Made by a program: the position numbers and the translations under genes. This document shows positions 25,020 through 36,990 of a stretch of 64,000 bases of DNA, piece by piece; the stretch's first letter is position 1; every line of letters starts with the position of its first letter. Source of the stretch: Pohlia nutans (lineage: Eukaryota; Streptophyta; Bryopsida; Bryales; Mniaceae). The notes beneath the pieces were generated by a model, which had not been told where the DNA came from, ran no database searches, and saw only the letters and a list, made by a program, of their open reading frames with translations. The stretch covers positions 42,747,811-42,811,810 of the forward strand of contig CM040085.1 of the NCBI GenBank assembly GCA_022496805.1. Reading direction: 5' to 3'.

Positions 25020-26674
25020 TATCATACATTGTACTACATTTGTTAGCAACATGAGGGAGTAACTCAACCAACGTTGCGACTTATTAAGTAACATTTAAGA
25101 ACCGTCATGTTCTTATAAGTACTCTCCTAATTGTAGCTATCAGTGTAAGATCCTAGTCACCATAAAACACTTGGGCGGGCAAAATGAATGTATACAACAA
25201 CATTGGGATCATGTTGTTTGAAACTCTCCCATGAATTACAAAAATGTAAAGAATGTAAAAAATTACATTTGCACAGCTTACATTTTCTTCATTTTTGAAA
25301 GCGTTTGAGCTTAAAGTGTAAAAAATGTAAAAAAAATATATTACATTTGCACAACTTACATTTTCTTCATTTTTGAAAGCGTTTGAGCTTAAAATGATTC
25401 AACTTTGTTGTTATTGAAAATTTCTTACAAATTAAGAAAGAAATTATTCTTCCAATACACAAAAACTTCATCGAAAAATGAGACACTGCAACCTCATTTT
25501 TGCCGATCACTCTGTCCACTAGAAATTAATCACAGTTGTCACATTTATGAAAGAAGAAATTTCTTAAGCAGTAAAGTCCAATCGAGACCGACGAATGAAG
25601 TTCAAGACCCTACACCAAAGTCCACAATAACGGATGAAGTTATCCATCCTCCCATCTATGGAAATCTTACCGTTTGATGATTGTCAGTCCTGCACGAGAA
25701 TTTTCTCATCGAACGACTCCAGTTCGTCTATTGGGAGACGTTCAATCTAAAAAAATCAATTAACAAATAAATAAATAAGTATACATACTACATTCCCAGT
25801 CAAAGTTCCATTCTCCAATAGAGTTCAACGTTGTTGCCAGCTAGAAATCAAGTCGTCAAACGTTAAGAAGTTAACTAAGTTTGCCTAATTCAATTTACAA
25901 GTCTAAATAGTAGCCAAGTTTTATGTAAAACTGAGAATAACGAAAAAAATCAAAACTGTTATATTGCTCCAATAGATCATTGCTAGCTAGATACTGTCGA
26001 ATACATACTATAACATGGTCAAGTAAATGTAACAGAACAACTGTCCAACTTCGTCATCTTCTCCAAACGAAACTCGTTACCATTTTGTCCGACGTTGCTA
26101 TTCTGTTCATCATGGCAATGAATTATTGTTGTCAACTAAATGATAGTAGATATAAATAAAACTTAGTCCAAAAAACAAAAAAATTACCTAAATAAAATGC
26201 TACAAACTTTATATTCATCAAAATGGCGGATTAAAATGACAGCCTCACTAGTAAGAAAACCCCATTAGAGTTAACATGAGAATTTCACATTGAACACACT
26301 GTGTTATGGATAAACAAAATAACACATTTTTTGAATTATCTTATTTATCTATAACACATTTAATGTGATATTTCCATGTTATCTCTAACACACTTTTTAT
26401 TTGTGTTTGAGGTTAACCAATCCTAGTTTTATAGAGTTCTAAGCCGCACTTGAATGTCACAATTTTAGTGCTATGCAACACACTATTTTAACAAAGATGA
26501 TCATTAAAATGCCTACTTATTATTAAAGTGATTATGACAAAATCTTATTATTCTTGTTATTAGTTTCGCGTATATGATACTAACACAACAATTGCATAAT
26601 AATTGCAACAACGAAGATCATACCATTGATATTCCTTATGAACGGCTTTTGATATTCTCCATGTTGGTTGTGGT

Positions 26675-29600
26675 TCAACTACCTAATTCATTTGAAGCAG
26701 AACTCTCAAAGATGGAGCCTTTTGAAAGCTCAAGCAAAGGATCCCATTTGTCGGTACTTTTCTTCTGACCTCGAACAACCTGAAAATTATATCTGGTTAA
26801 AAAAATTCAGCAGGGTTGATCAAGTGAAATTTTGCCCTAGACAATAATTATAAAATATTTTTCATTCTTCACATTGAGAATTATCCTAAACGTAGAGAAA
26901 AATGAAAATGTGGCATGAAATGTTAAGTTACTCTCTACAGCTTTTTATAACTTTGTAACAAGCGGGTTGAAGCAAAAAAGCTAATTTGACGTTTGCATTT
27001 TGTGTACATGATTCTTGGACTTTGGGCTCCTTGTGTGGAACACATTGATGTTTCCACTTTCATGACCTCTATACACTAGTAGGAATGTTGTCATTTGAAA
27101 CTGATCATTTGTGATTTATAATAGTTCCTTATGACTCAATTCTTGTCCCTCGTGACCATTTAAGTCACAAGGGATCAGTTGAAACGAATCACATTCCTAC
27201 TAATGATAGCGAAAACATATCCTTATCTACATTATAATAATTGGATTTGTTCAATGGATAGTGGATCATTGACATTACGAACAGACACTTTATTCACGCT
27301 AGCCTTGAGTAGATGACCCGAGTTTCTATCTATCTATAATAATTGGAAGTAAAAATGCAATAATTTGTTTAACATCACTTTTAAATTTAGTTGTGACAAT
27401 TAATTGAATCAAATGTATTTTAAGTGATGACTTACATAAAAATAAACACAGGCGAAAAAAAATGCACTATTTTATAGAGGCATAGATGAAAACAAAAAAG
27501 TGATAGTGTAATGATGACAAAACTAATAAATAATGATAATTAACAAGTTTCGACAAGTGATCTTGATTAACATATTTGTTTTGGACGTTGAGGAGGTGGT
27601 TAGAAGCCAAACCCATGTCGAGCTAAAGCGGCATGTCTGTAATATACTTTGATCATTCTCTAGAAGTTGAGGAAAAGGAGAGGTCATAATTGACGGACTT
27701 GATGAGCTTTTAAGAGGGAATTTCTGTAAAAGCCTAGCTAACCATATCTATACTCATATAATTACTAGCAATTAATTGGGTCATTTAGCTTGTAACACTC
27801 CTAGTATCACTGACTTTATGAACACACTTGCATACATATATATAGCAACGAAAAGACACATTAGTTCGTGTTTTTTATAAATTCATTAACTAACATGGTT
27901 ATGGACAACATTGAGCAAGGACTTCTGATTCTACAAACTTACAAGTTTTTTACAAGCATCTTCGTACAAGATGAACAGGTCATGTTCTTCCAAGCTATGA
28001 TACTTCACAAATTCTCCTGTAAGGTTCATCAACACATCTGTCAATTAAAGGTTAATATAAATCTAATACAGTTCTCATCATACTTATATTTTCATAACTT
28101 ATAAAGAAGATCTTCAGTAAAAGAATTACACAATTCAAGAACTTTTAGATAACATCACAAAGTGAAATTTCTTCCATATATGATTCTTAGAGAGGTTTCT
28201 CTATGCTTACACTGAATGATCATAAAAAGCACTCCTCATGTCTCACGCAAAGATATTTGTATAATGATTGTGGCCATAGAAAGATCTCTTCAGCGGTGGA
28301 AAAAAAATGCAAGCGTCTCATTGTGATTAATGTCTCAAGTACCAACTAATTCAATTATTTTTGCAAGTGCCCGAGACATTAGCCATAACAGGACACTTAC
28401 ACAGTAACTCGTCCCAGACCAGTCAATGTCCATGCTTTGATTTCTCTTGTGTGAATCATAGAAAATCTTCTTTTTGTGATGATGTCTAAAAGTTTCTAAA
28501 ATTATTTAATTTAATTTTTCTAAAAACCATGTCTCTAGATTATCACTTCTGAGACTATTTTACATGCTATACAATTATGTATGCAAGTTAATTGGTAGTG
28601 TATTCAAATCCTCAAGATTGTTAGTACATTTGAAATGAGAAAGGTGAAGTTGCTTCCACATACCAGCATTTTCAAGCACGTACATCCTACTCTTGTTGTT
28701 GATCCAATACCTGCCCCATCAAATTTTGTGATTAATACATGTATGCCGGTATTTGTATTCCCTAGAACGTCAATTTCATTATATTAGTAAAATTCAATGC
28801 GTCAAAATTGAGTCACTCTACTTAAACACTCAAGTGCACAAAGCTCTTAGAAGGACAACTGGTATAGATTTAGGTTGAATCAGGTCACCTACCTTAAAAA
28901 CTTGAGTCATAAATATACTCCAATGTAACGGAATTGATGAATCAGGCTTCAACTTGCCTTTAAATACTTAGTTTTCCCACAAACTTAGCTATCCTAAAAG
29001 CGTGAATAGGCTAAAACTATTCCTCACAAAACTTGAGTAAATTTACAGCCACTGAATAATCAATCTACTCAAACTTTTTAAGAAATTATAAGAAAAACTT
29101 TAACTTATTCAAGCAATATCAAAATAACGAGTAATTTATGCACTGAAATCCTCTTAAAATGAGGATATGGCCATTCAAAATTTGACTTGGTTATTGTTAG
29201 AAGAACTACAAACACACTCAACAGCTAAAAGCCACGAGAATGAGGAAAGCACTTTAGAAGCTGCAATGATTCTTCTATAGGTACAAAATTTGCTTAATGA
29301 GGGCAAAAGAGTAACAATAACACAAAAGAGTCCTGAGTCGCTGCACAGGGAACGTACTTGAATCGAAAATACCAACGTTTTGAGGCGGTGAAATCTTCCA
29401 TTTCCAGCACTGTGCCCTCCTTGGTGTCTATTCGAGGGAAGGCCGTACTTTCTGCATCTTTCTGTAAGCAACAAAAAAATCAACACATAGCTGGGACCAT
29501 TTAGAAAATTTCAATTCTCACCAATCACTCATCCCTGCCAGTTCTGATGATCAAACCCCGACCATCCGCAGTGAGTGTATGCCAAGAAATGAGTACATCT

Positions 29601-30873
29601 CAGTCAATATATGCAGTATAATCATGGGCGCCATTAATCTATGCAATTTAATACTTACGCAGAATTATATGAATATGAATCCTTAGTATGAACGTGTAGT
29701 CTCTGAAATTGCTTGCCACCTGTGTTACGCTTTTATTTGCATGTTACAGTACTATGACCAAAATTTGCAACTGTTAATGTACATTTATGGTTTGTAATAG
29801 TGAACCTCGTAGTCTCAAAAACGGGTCTGACTTGTATTAATCCGCACTTCGAGGTTTGGAGAAAGCTTCTGCAATATAATAATGCAGTTTAGGGTTTCGG
29901 GTTTAGAATTGATAGGGCTCCAGCTGTGTCTTCGAAACCTCGGTAAGTTGAACATATATACATAAGTGTCATTATATTATGTATGGATTGACGTGCAGCC
30001 AGATTGAATTAGTCGAAGCTCCACACGTACGCATGATTTTTATCCTCTGAGTGCACGAGCAAAAGTATGCAGATTTATATAACAATTCTCGTCAGGTAGA
30101 TTCTTGCCTTTGGGATAACGATTCGGCCAAGCCCCCCAATGTCAGACAAGGTGAGCCCCTTGCAGACGAGCAGCGTGAAAGGGTGAACCCATCCGCGATC
30201 ACCACCCTACAAACAAGCAATTGCAACGATCATTCAGCACCGTCAGGAGTTTCTGCAACTGTAGCCCTAAGTCTTTTTCCGAAACCCTAGACATAGCAAG
30301 ATCGACAGAGTAAAGAATATAAACAAATTGCAGTGTAGATATAATTCCACCCACCTGCATATCACTCTCGGATGATCGTTTCCTCTTGAGCGGCAACTCA
30401 CTGCTGCATAATTTATCCTGAACAGAAGAGGCTGCTGCTGCTTCCCCAACAGGAGTACTTGACGATGGACTGAGAGACGTTAAATGGGAGAGATGATCAG
30501 AAACAGTGCGGGTGATTTGCGACTCGAACATGGTCAGCTCTGCGTCCAGCTTCAATTCCGAGCAGGGGCTGCTGTCGAAACGGTAATGGCGTTGATCAAT
30601 AGCAGAGTTGCTGGACTGGCGTTTCCAGCCCTGACGATGATCGGCCTCTGCTGCAGGCTGCTGCAATGATCCAGGCTGACCACCCCAGAGGTCCGGGACC
30701 AGCAGGCGGGGCTTCCGCGCCGGTTTATGAACAAGCCACGGGTGATGCTGCAGCAACATGGACGACTCGACATTGTCGCGCAAGGACCCTGAACCTGCCG
30801 GAGTCTGCTCCGGCACCACAATGCGCGCTTTCGAGGGCTTCAGCCCACTCCACGCGTGATGTTCTGCAGCCAT
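26675..30873 (-). CDS. B3-domain transcription factor of the ABI3/FUS3/LEC2 type
   Basis: Predicted nuclear DNA-binding regulator. In seed plants this subfamily controls embryo maturation through RY (CATGCA) elements. Six exons join in frame: 30873-30355, 30206-30108, 29461-29358, 28710-28664, 28016-27943 and 26779-26675, giving 315 residues. Residues 1-173 are a low-complexity N-terminus ending in a basic KRKRSSES nuclear-signal-like patch. The B3 domain runs from about 183: PFTLLVCKGLTLSDIGGLGR, then IVIPK-KDAE, PRIDTKEGTVLEMEDF, KYWINNKSRMYVLENAGEFV, KYHSLEEHDLFILYED and KKLVVRGQK, followed by a 27-residue tail. The usual WPNNKSRMY motif reads WINNKSRMY. Intron 2 has a GC-AG donor (CCAAAG|GCAAGA). 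Exons 4-6 are duplicated in inverted orientation at 19428-20995. Whether it is an ABI3, FUS3 or LEC2 orthologue needs a tree. Confidence 0.92.
27074..27205. mobile_element. CACTA-ended MITE inside the right arm, TSD ATA
   Basis: CACTAGTAGGAATGTTGTC at the left and ATTCCTACTAATG at the right, with ATA at 27071-27073 and 27206-27208. It lies in intron 5 of the B3 gene and is absent from the left arm. Confidence 0.85.
27243..27345 (-). repeat. dispersed repeat R, copy 3
   Basis: Inverted copy containing GAACAGACACTTTATTCACG and GAGTTTCTATCTATCTA, in intron 5 of the B3 gene. Confidence 0.7.
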
Positions 30874-31244
30874 TGATTTAACCTCCTAGTCTCTTCTACA
30901 ATAATTAATAAATTCGGCCATTCACCACATCCATGTCCTTCACCGCATCACAAACGTCGCACTAGATCGAGTCCATCATATCGAGTACTGATGGATCCCA
31001 TTTGGCCGCGAAACAAGCAAAGAAAGAGCAGTAGTCCGTCCTGGCTAGCTCCGTGGGAAGGGCAAAAAATCAGTGGATTGCATGCAGCAAGAGAACGGAG
31101 GAGAAATCAAACGGTATGGCGACTCACGTAATATATTAGAAACTGTACTAAGTTCCGTGGATATGGGGCGTCTCGTCGAGCTAGACAGACAGACACTGAG
31201 TGGGAAAAATAGATCAGTAGACGTACAGAAGACAGTGAGTTTGG

Positions 31245-31615
31245 TTAACCCCTAAGCGTCTAAACCGCCCATTATGCCCATCTGCATCACTGAACTTTGC
31301 AACGGTGTCCATAACATTCAGTAGCGTGCACTGTCTCTGCCTTGGCTCTATAGTAGATGGTATGGAATATTCCACACCCAATAGTACTTCATCAGTATCT
31401 AAGTGGACAGGTGGAAGAGCAGAGCGCATGAAAGAAAGGCAGTGGGCATGAAGGCTACTAAACGTTATGTCATTTTCTCGGTTTTTTGATTGCAATACAT
31501 CATTTAAAAGCTCTTGTTCTATACTACAAGAACAACAGTGTCAATCGTGCCAAACTGAAGTCATTTTCACACATACAGATGATTTGCAGCAGGGGTCCAA
31601 TTTTCCTACAGTGGA
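31245..31615 (+). repeat. TTAA-CCCC-ended repeat split by a CATAAC MITE
   Basis: TTAACCCCTAAGCGTCTAAA followed by the same sequence as 1431-1645, interrupted at 31310-31469. Homology stops near TTTTCCTACA, as in the other copy. A short direct repeat (GCAGAAAAAAATATCCTGC, two copies) occurs at about 31767-31810. Between 31615 and 32000 I see no gene. Confidence 0.65.
31310..31469. mobile_element. CATAACATTCAG-family MITE, TSD TC
   Basis: CATAACATTCAGTAGC to GCTACTAAACGTTATG, flanked by TC on both sides (31308-31309, 31470-31471). Comparison with the uninterrupted copy at about 1490 confirms an insertion. Confidence 0.8.
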
Positions 31616-32007
31616 CGCTTGGGGGTTACTGCAGTACTTGTGTGTGACAATGAAGCTAGGCAAGCGACGTGACGGAGTGGTAGCAGCCTTGCTAGCTCAG
31701 GAGGAACTGGGCCTGCAAGGGCAAGAGGCGGCAGGTAGGCAGGCTAAGTTTAGGCCTGCCTGTGGGCAGAAAAAAATATCCTGCACTGCGCAGAAAAAAA
31801 TATCCTGCATTGCGTGACTAGCCACTAAGGTAGTGACTCCTGCAGGAAGTTATCCAACGTCAGGCCCAAAAAGTCAGTGAGGACTTCCGTTCCAACTAAC
31901 CGCTTCCCTTTTCACTGTAGCTCCCACCTGACTACCTGAGTGCTACCCACCTACAGTAGAACAGTCTGGCTGGGTGTTTGTAAGGTAGAAGCACCCATTA
32001 TAACGTT

Positions 32008-32098
32008 CATAACATTCAGTAGCCTTCATGTCCTCTGCCTTTCCTTCATGTCCTCTGTTCTTATCACCTTGGGACTCCACCTGTCCAATTAGCTACTG
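32008..32098. mobile_element. truncated CATAACATTCAG-family MITE
   Basis: The left end CATAACATTCAGTAGCC and about 90 bp of the family are present. The right terminus is missing after AGCTACTGAAG. Confidence 0.6.
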
Positions 32099-32135
32099 AA
32101 GTGACAAACTCCTATGTAGTGTCAAGGGACACTAT

Positions 32136-32463
32136 GGTCATATTCGTCTAGTTGGGACTATTCTGTAAATTTGGAACTCATTTTTTTCTTCATAACTATG
32201 ATTAAAATAGTGAGTCTCAGGTTTGCAGAAAGTCCCAACTAAATGAATATGACCAAATAAATAGATAGAAACTTCAGTCCTCCTTCGAGGGCGGCGTGAA
32301 TAAAGTGTCTGTTCTTAATGTCAATGACCCAGTGCCCACCGGGCAAAGGGACATTGGGACAAAACTACTCTCCCCTGTCGGGAATGGACACTCTAGTAAC
32401 AAGTAACATAATAAAAGTAACCATGTTCTGACTTTCAAGAATTTGTTCTGAGCGAATATGACC
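32136..32463. mobile_element. element with GGTCATATTCG inverted ends
   Basis: GGTCATATTCG at the left and CGAATATGACC at the right, flanked by GACACTAT and ATCACTAT (6 of 8 identical, likely an 8-bp duplication). The host sequence is uninterrupted at 38398-38515 (GGGACACTATTTGTC). Repeat R (32262-32430) is internal. Confidence 0.7.
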
Positions 32464-32538
32464 ATCACTATTTCTCTTCACCTTTGAACGAATTGTGGTA
32501 AAAGATGTCAATTCTCCTTGGATATTAAATATGCCATT

Positions 32539-32699
32539 CAACGTAGTAGAAATCTTGTAAAATATGATGTTTTTAACGACTAAGTTCCATTGTGACTAGT
32601 CTATAGCAACTCAAAATCACAATTTCAGTCACTATGAACAAATCACAACGGAATTTAGTCACTAAAAACAAGTCGCATTTGACAGGATTTCTACTAGTG
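32539..32699. mobile_element. CACTA-type MITE with altered left end, TSD ATT
   Basis: Right end GATTTCTACTAGTG; left end reads CAACGTAGTAGAAATC. ATT occurs at 32536-32538 and 32700-32702. It is related to 11039-11202. From here to 34000 the DNA is AT-rich with no gene that I can support. Confidence 0.7.
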
Positions 32700-34004
32700 A
32701 TTTCTTACTCAATATTTATTCTATAATAAAATATTTCATGTTAACTATAATAAAATTATAATCGTCCTACCATTTTGAATGATATGTGATTCAAAGTTAT
32801 CACAAAATATTGATGTAATAATCATGTTACTAGATTTATTATTGATTTTTTTGTAAAAAAATACAAATAATGAACGTTCTTATGGTACAAGTGAATGAAA
32901 GGCCTTCAAATCAAGTACTACTGTCTAAAGTAGTGAATGTTAAATATCCCTCATACCCCCTAAACCTTCAAAATCTCATACATCCATCATTTACAAAAAA
33001 ATAACTAGAATTTTCGGAAGTTCATTTTCTCCAAAAATCCATCACTTTGGACTACTTTTTTTCACTCACCCTTACCATGAGAATGCCCTAATCTAAAAAC
33101 ATTGATAATGTATAGGAATGTTTTTAAGTAAGTACAAGGTTCCAAACTACTTTGTGTAATTTTGATTTTGCAATATTTTGAAAACATATTAAAAGATTTC
33201 ATTATATAAACTAAAGATGAGACATAATATCATCACCATCTTATACATGAGACTCACTATATGTTTCACACCACCACCCTTGTTATTCCTATAACCCATT
33301 CCAAGCAGTAGCTCATCCTACACAAATTTTTGAAGGTAAGATGGAACTTGCTTCCTTTTCCTATCCCTCTTCATGCTTTTGGAATCTCTCCTTATGAGAG
33401 GTGATGTTTCTTTTCCGTTTGCAATTAGAAACTTGCTTTCATTTGAGTCAAACAATAAATTTAAAATAAAATAAACTTTTTTCTAAATTTGGTCTTCTAA
33501 TGCTACATTTAACACGGATCACCCTCTCTAAATGTTACCTCCTTAAAATTAATTTATCTCTACTGATTCTTACAAAGTCTGTACTCTGGTGTTGAGGACA
33601 AAGGAAAAATGTTAATTGTTGCAATATGTCTCCCATACATACATTTTGTACATGCTTGTTCTGAATAATTCTCCTCTTGTGCATGCAAGTGTATATTTAT
33701 AGTACTTGAATAGTGCACTCCATGGGATTAGTGTACCATGGGTAAGGGTTAGATTTGACAACCAGTGTCAAAACTCAATGTCCACGTTAGATTTTGAGGG
33801 GCCCAAATTACCCTAAACCAACCACAATTTGACATATGGCACTTTTTAACAAAAAAATAGAGAAACCATGAAACTAGGAACGTAGAAACCCACATTGTGT
33901 CAGGCGAAGTCAAACAGTGAGATGTGTGACATTCAATAGTAGTAGCGTGTAGTACACTGAAATCACCATAGTAGTAGCGAGTGTAGTACACTGAAATTAC
34001 CATA

Positions 34005-34205
34005 TATTGTGGCCCATGGTATTTACGAGAGGCTTTACCAATAATTATTTTTCCAAAATATTGTGGTAAAATTTATCTAAATATGATGAAAAAATGTTCA
34101 AAATGGATGAAATTTTGTTCAAACAGATGAGAATTTATCAAAATGGATGAATGTACCCACAACAATTATCCACCCATAGTATATGGTGATTCTAGTGTAG
34201 TAGGA
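34005..34205. repeat. dispersed repeat, also at 41790-41980
   Basis: Shares GTATTTACGAGAGGCTTTAC, AATAATTATTTTTCCAAAAT and the (A)AATGGATGAAATTTT modules with 41790-41980 in the same orientation. Confidence 0.75.
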
Positions 34206-34338
34206 GTACGGTAGCCAATAACAAAAAGGAAAAACTCCCTAGAAGAAAAAAAAACAATGCAAGATACTTTTTTGATTTAATTTAATTTAAATTTAAATTT
34301 GATTTTTGACAAAAAAAGCAAGATACTTTTTTGAATGG

Positions 34339-34509
34339 CATAACATCAGTAGCCTTCATGCCCACCGCCTTTCTTTCAGGCACTCTGCTCATCACCTTGA
34401 ACCTCCACTTGTCCACTTAGCTACTGATGAAGTATTGTTAGATGTGGAGTATTCCACACCATCTACTGTAGAGCCAAGGCAGAGATAGTGCATGCTACTA
34501 AATGTTATA
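34339..34509. mobile_element. CATAACATTCAG-family MITE, TSD GG
   Basis: CATAACATCAGTAGCC to GCTACTAAATGTTATA, with GG at 34337-34338 and 34510-34511. The 2-bp duplication agrees with the TC/TC copies at 12546 and 31310. Confidence 0.7.
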
Positions 34510-34661
34510 GGGGTGCTAGAAAAGGACAGATTGTTTGTGCTAGGGTTTATTTATATATATGAGAGCGAAACTCGCAACTTGCAACAATATTTTTTTTCTA
34601 TTTTTCGCCCACTAAGAAAAGTGTAATGTGGCGAATTGTAGTTTATGATATATAGTATTAA

Positions 34662-35174
34662 TCCTCAATTGTCCAACCAGACGTTTTTCGCCTGATGTAC
34701 ATAAGCAAACCCATTTTTTCATCCATTGTAATATTTTTTTCATTTGTGTGAACTGATTAGAAAGGGGATGATTTGTGAAATTTTTATGCTTCATTTCATA
34801 TTGGAGTGATTCACCCAAGATTTCTAAGATCCTAGTTCAAAAGTGCTCTTGAAAAAATTAACTCATAAAATTAAGCAATCAAAAAATCTCCAAAAATCAT
34901 TGCACTTAGAGTATTACATTTTCAATCCATCTCAACAAATCTCATCCACAAACTGTCAATATCTTATTCATAGTTGAATTACAAAAGTAATTTTGAATTT
35001 TATACAGAAATATTGGTGATAGCAATTGCAAATCTAACCGTATGAATAGAATCTAAAATTCATAATGTCCAACTTTTATTCATATATCAAGTTCAAAATA
35101 TCCCTATTAGTTGCATTTTATATTGCATCTTTGCAAAACTGCCGAATTTAGCGAGGGGTGAGGACGTTTAGGGG
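34662..35174. mobile_element. degenerate TTAA-family element, 513 bp
   Basis: Starts TCCTCAATTGTCC after TTAA (34658-34661), ends GACGTTTAGGGG before ATAA. The interior aligns with the 570-bp elements at 54474 and 63155. Confidence 0.65.
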
Positions 35175-35301
35175 ATAAGTAACATGTACCTTTTCCTAGC
35201 ACCTTTTTTTGGCCATCACATGATAGGGAATGTGAGTTTTTTAGCAACTTGCGACTTTAACTTGGGGTGACTTTGACAATTCGATGCTCATTTACAGCTT
35301 A

Positions 35302-35340
35302 CATAACATTCAGCAGCCTTAATGCGCTCTGCCTTTCCAT
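35302..35340. mobile_element. CATAACATTCAG-family MITE end, truncated
   Basis: CATAACATTCAGCAGCC followed by a short stretch of family sequence (CTCTGCCTTTCC), with no right end. Confidence 0.5.
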
Positions 35341-35545
35341 CCATCCAAACACTTGTACCACCTTGTTGCCACCGCAAACTAGTACGCAAAATTTTTAAAA
35401 ATCCTTCAATGCATTGTCAGCACAGGTGGACCACTAGTTTGTTAGCATTCACCATCTGTAGTGTACACACCATCCACAGAGTGTCTGTCATTGTGTTTGC
35501 GCTCAGTACCCATGTGTCATTGTGTCATCACTCAATACCCAACCA

Positions 35546-35921
35546 CATAACATTCAGTAGCCTTCATGCCCACCGCCTTTCCTTCATACACTTTGCTCAT
35601 CACCTTGAGCCTCCACCTGTCCACTTAGCTACTGATGAAGTATTATTGGATGTGGAATATTCCACACCATCTACTGTAGAGCTAAGGCAAAAACAATGCA
35701 TGCTACTAAGGGCCGACTTCCATGCAAGGGGGGTAGTAGGTGGTCGGTCCTCCAAAGGAGGAAGTTCCACCGATATGGGTGGAAACAGGAGGATTCTAGT
35801 GTATAAATTTCCTTTGTACCGAAATGGGTGGAGCATCGGTGGTTCTTGAGACCTCAATTCTTGTCTTCTAGTGCCTTCCACCCACCACCCACTCACATGG
35901 AAGTCCGCCCTAAATGTTATG
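35546..35921. mobile_element. CATAACATTCAG-family MITE carrying a nested PIF-like element
   Basis: CATAACATTCAGTAGCC at the left; the right end TAAATGTTATG is separated by the insertion at 35710-35910. No clear target duplication remains for the outer element. Confidence 0.75.
35710..35910. mobile_element. PIF/Harbinger-like MITE, TSD TAA
   Basis: GGGCCGACTTCCATG at the left and CATGGAAGTCCGCCC at the right, flanked by TAA at 35707-35709 and 35911-35913. Excision restores the host's CTACTAAATGTTATG end. Confidence 0.85.
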
Positions 35922-36299
35922 AGAGAGAAAGTGCACGAGTCTCTGGTGACCTTCGATCCCTTCCCAGTTGCCACCACCTTCGCCTTCTTGTAAAACAAAG
36001 TAGCTATTGACACTCCATGGACGATGACGGTGAATATTCCGCGCATTCTCTCAAGAGCTGACGTACACCGATTATTGCCATTTCTATGAGACATACTAAC
36101 TATTTACTCAAGGCTATAACCTTTTACAAAAGACAAGTATTTTTACAAATGTCGGAGATATTGGTACTACTGATGTAGTAGAATGTACATAGACATATTT
36201 CGTAAAGGCGTAAAAAATGTAGCCATTTTAAAACAATTAGTGTGTCTCACAATAATGGCAATAATCGGAGCAGTGTGCATACTGAATGTTATGTATTTT

Positions 36300-36480
36300 C
36301 ACTAGTAGGAAATGAGTTGTTTTTCACTTACTATAAATGAAAAAGGAATGAAATTGCGCCAGACACATGGACTGTGTCGGTGCTGGCGAGTGGTTTTATT
36401 ACAAGAAGACATAAATATAAGCATAATATTCACTGTTCCCACGAAATGGGAAATGAGAAACGACACGTGTCCTACTAGTG
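36300..36480. mobile_element. CACTA-ended MITE, TSD TTT
   Basis: CACTAGTAGGAAATGAGTTG to CCTACTAGTG, flanked by TTT at 36297-36299 and 36481-36483. It follows directly after a CATAAC-family right end (ACTGAATGTTATG, ending at 36293). Confidence 0.8.
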
Positions 36481-36562
36481 TTTTCTAATAGACTTGTTCC
36501 AAGAAATTCGTTACAATGTGGCTGCTGGCAGCCGGAAAATACAAACACTGTTTCGTGCATAT

Positions 36563-36640
36563 GAATGTGAGCCACAAGAAGAGTTGGGAGAATGTGAGCC
36601 ACAAGAAGGGTCGGGAGAATGTGAGCCACAAGGAGGGAAG
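36563..36640. repeat. 24-bp minisatellite, three copies
   Basis: Three tandem copies of GAATGTGAGCCACAAG plus an eight-base variable tail. Confidence 0.75.
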
Positions 36641-36990
36641 GAGGGTAGCCACGCTTGCATGGGGGCAGGCACTTGCGCAGCAAAAGTCTGAGATAGAACT
36701 CATCAGATAGGTTGACAACGTGGGCCACGAACTCTAAATATCTCCTGCAGCCCTCAGTTCTCAGCCACAAGCCCACCCCGGCTGCCCCTTCTGGAATCTA
36801 TCTTATCATTCTTCATCTGTTCCCTCAAAAGAAACAAATAAGAAAAATTAGAGGTTCACAACCGTTTGAAGTCCAGAACTGTTCCCCTTTTGCTCCCAAA
36901 ACAAAAATGAAGAAAAACTACAGGTTCACAACTGGTCCTGGCTGTCAGCTTGTCCTTGGTTTCCGCTTGCCATAACATTCAGTGCACTGA

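Larger units (their letters stand above)
25235..29205. repeat. right arm of the large B3 inverted duplication
   Basis: Collinear inverted partner of 18917-23820. It contains exons 4-6 of the intact B3 gene. A local 78-bp tandem duplication occurs at about 25250-25395. A CACTA MITE (27074) and a copy of dispersed repeat R (27243-27345) are present here but not at the corresponding place in the left arm. Confidence 0.85.

Noticed and set aside
25405..25677. 90-codon frame on the plus strand
   Set aside because: It lies antisense in non-coding flank of the B3 duplication, and the matching left-arm sequence does not keep the frame.
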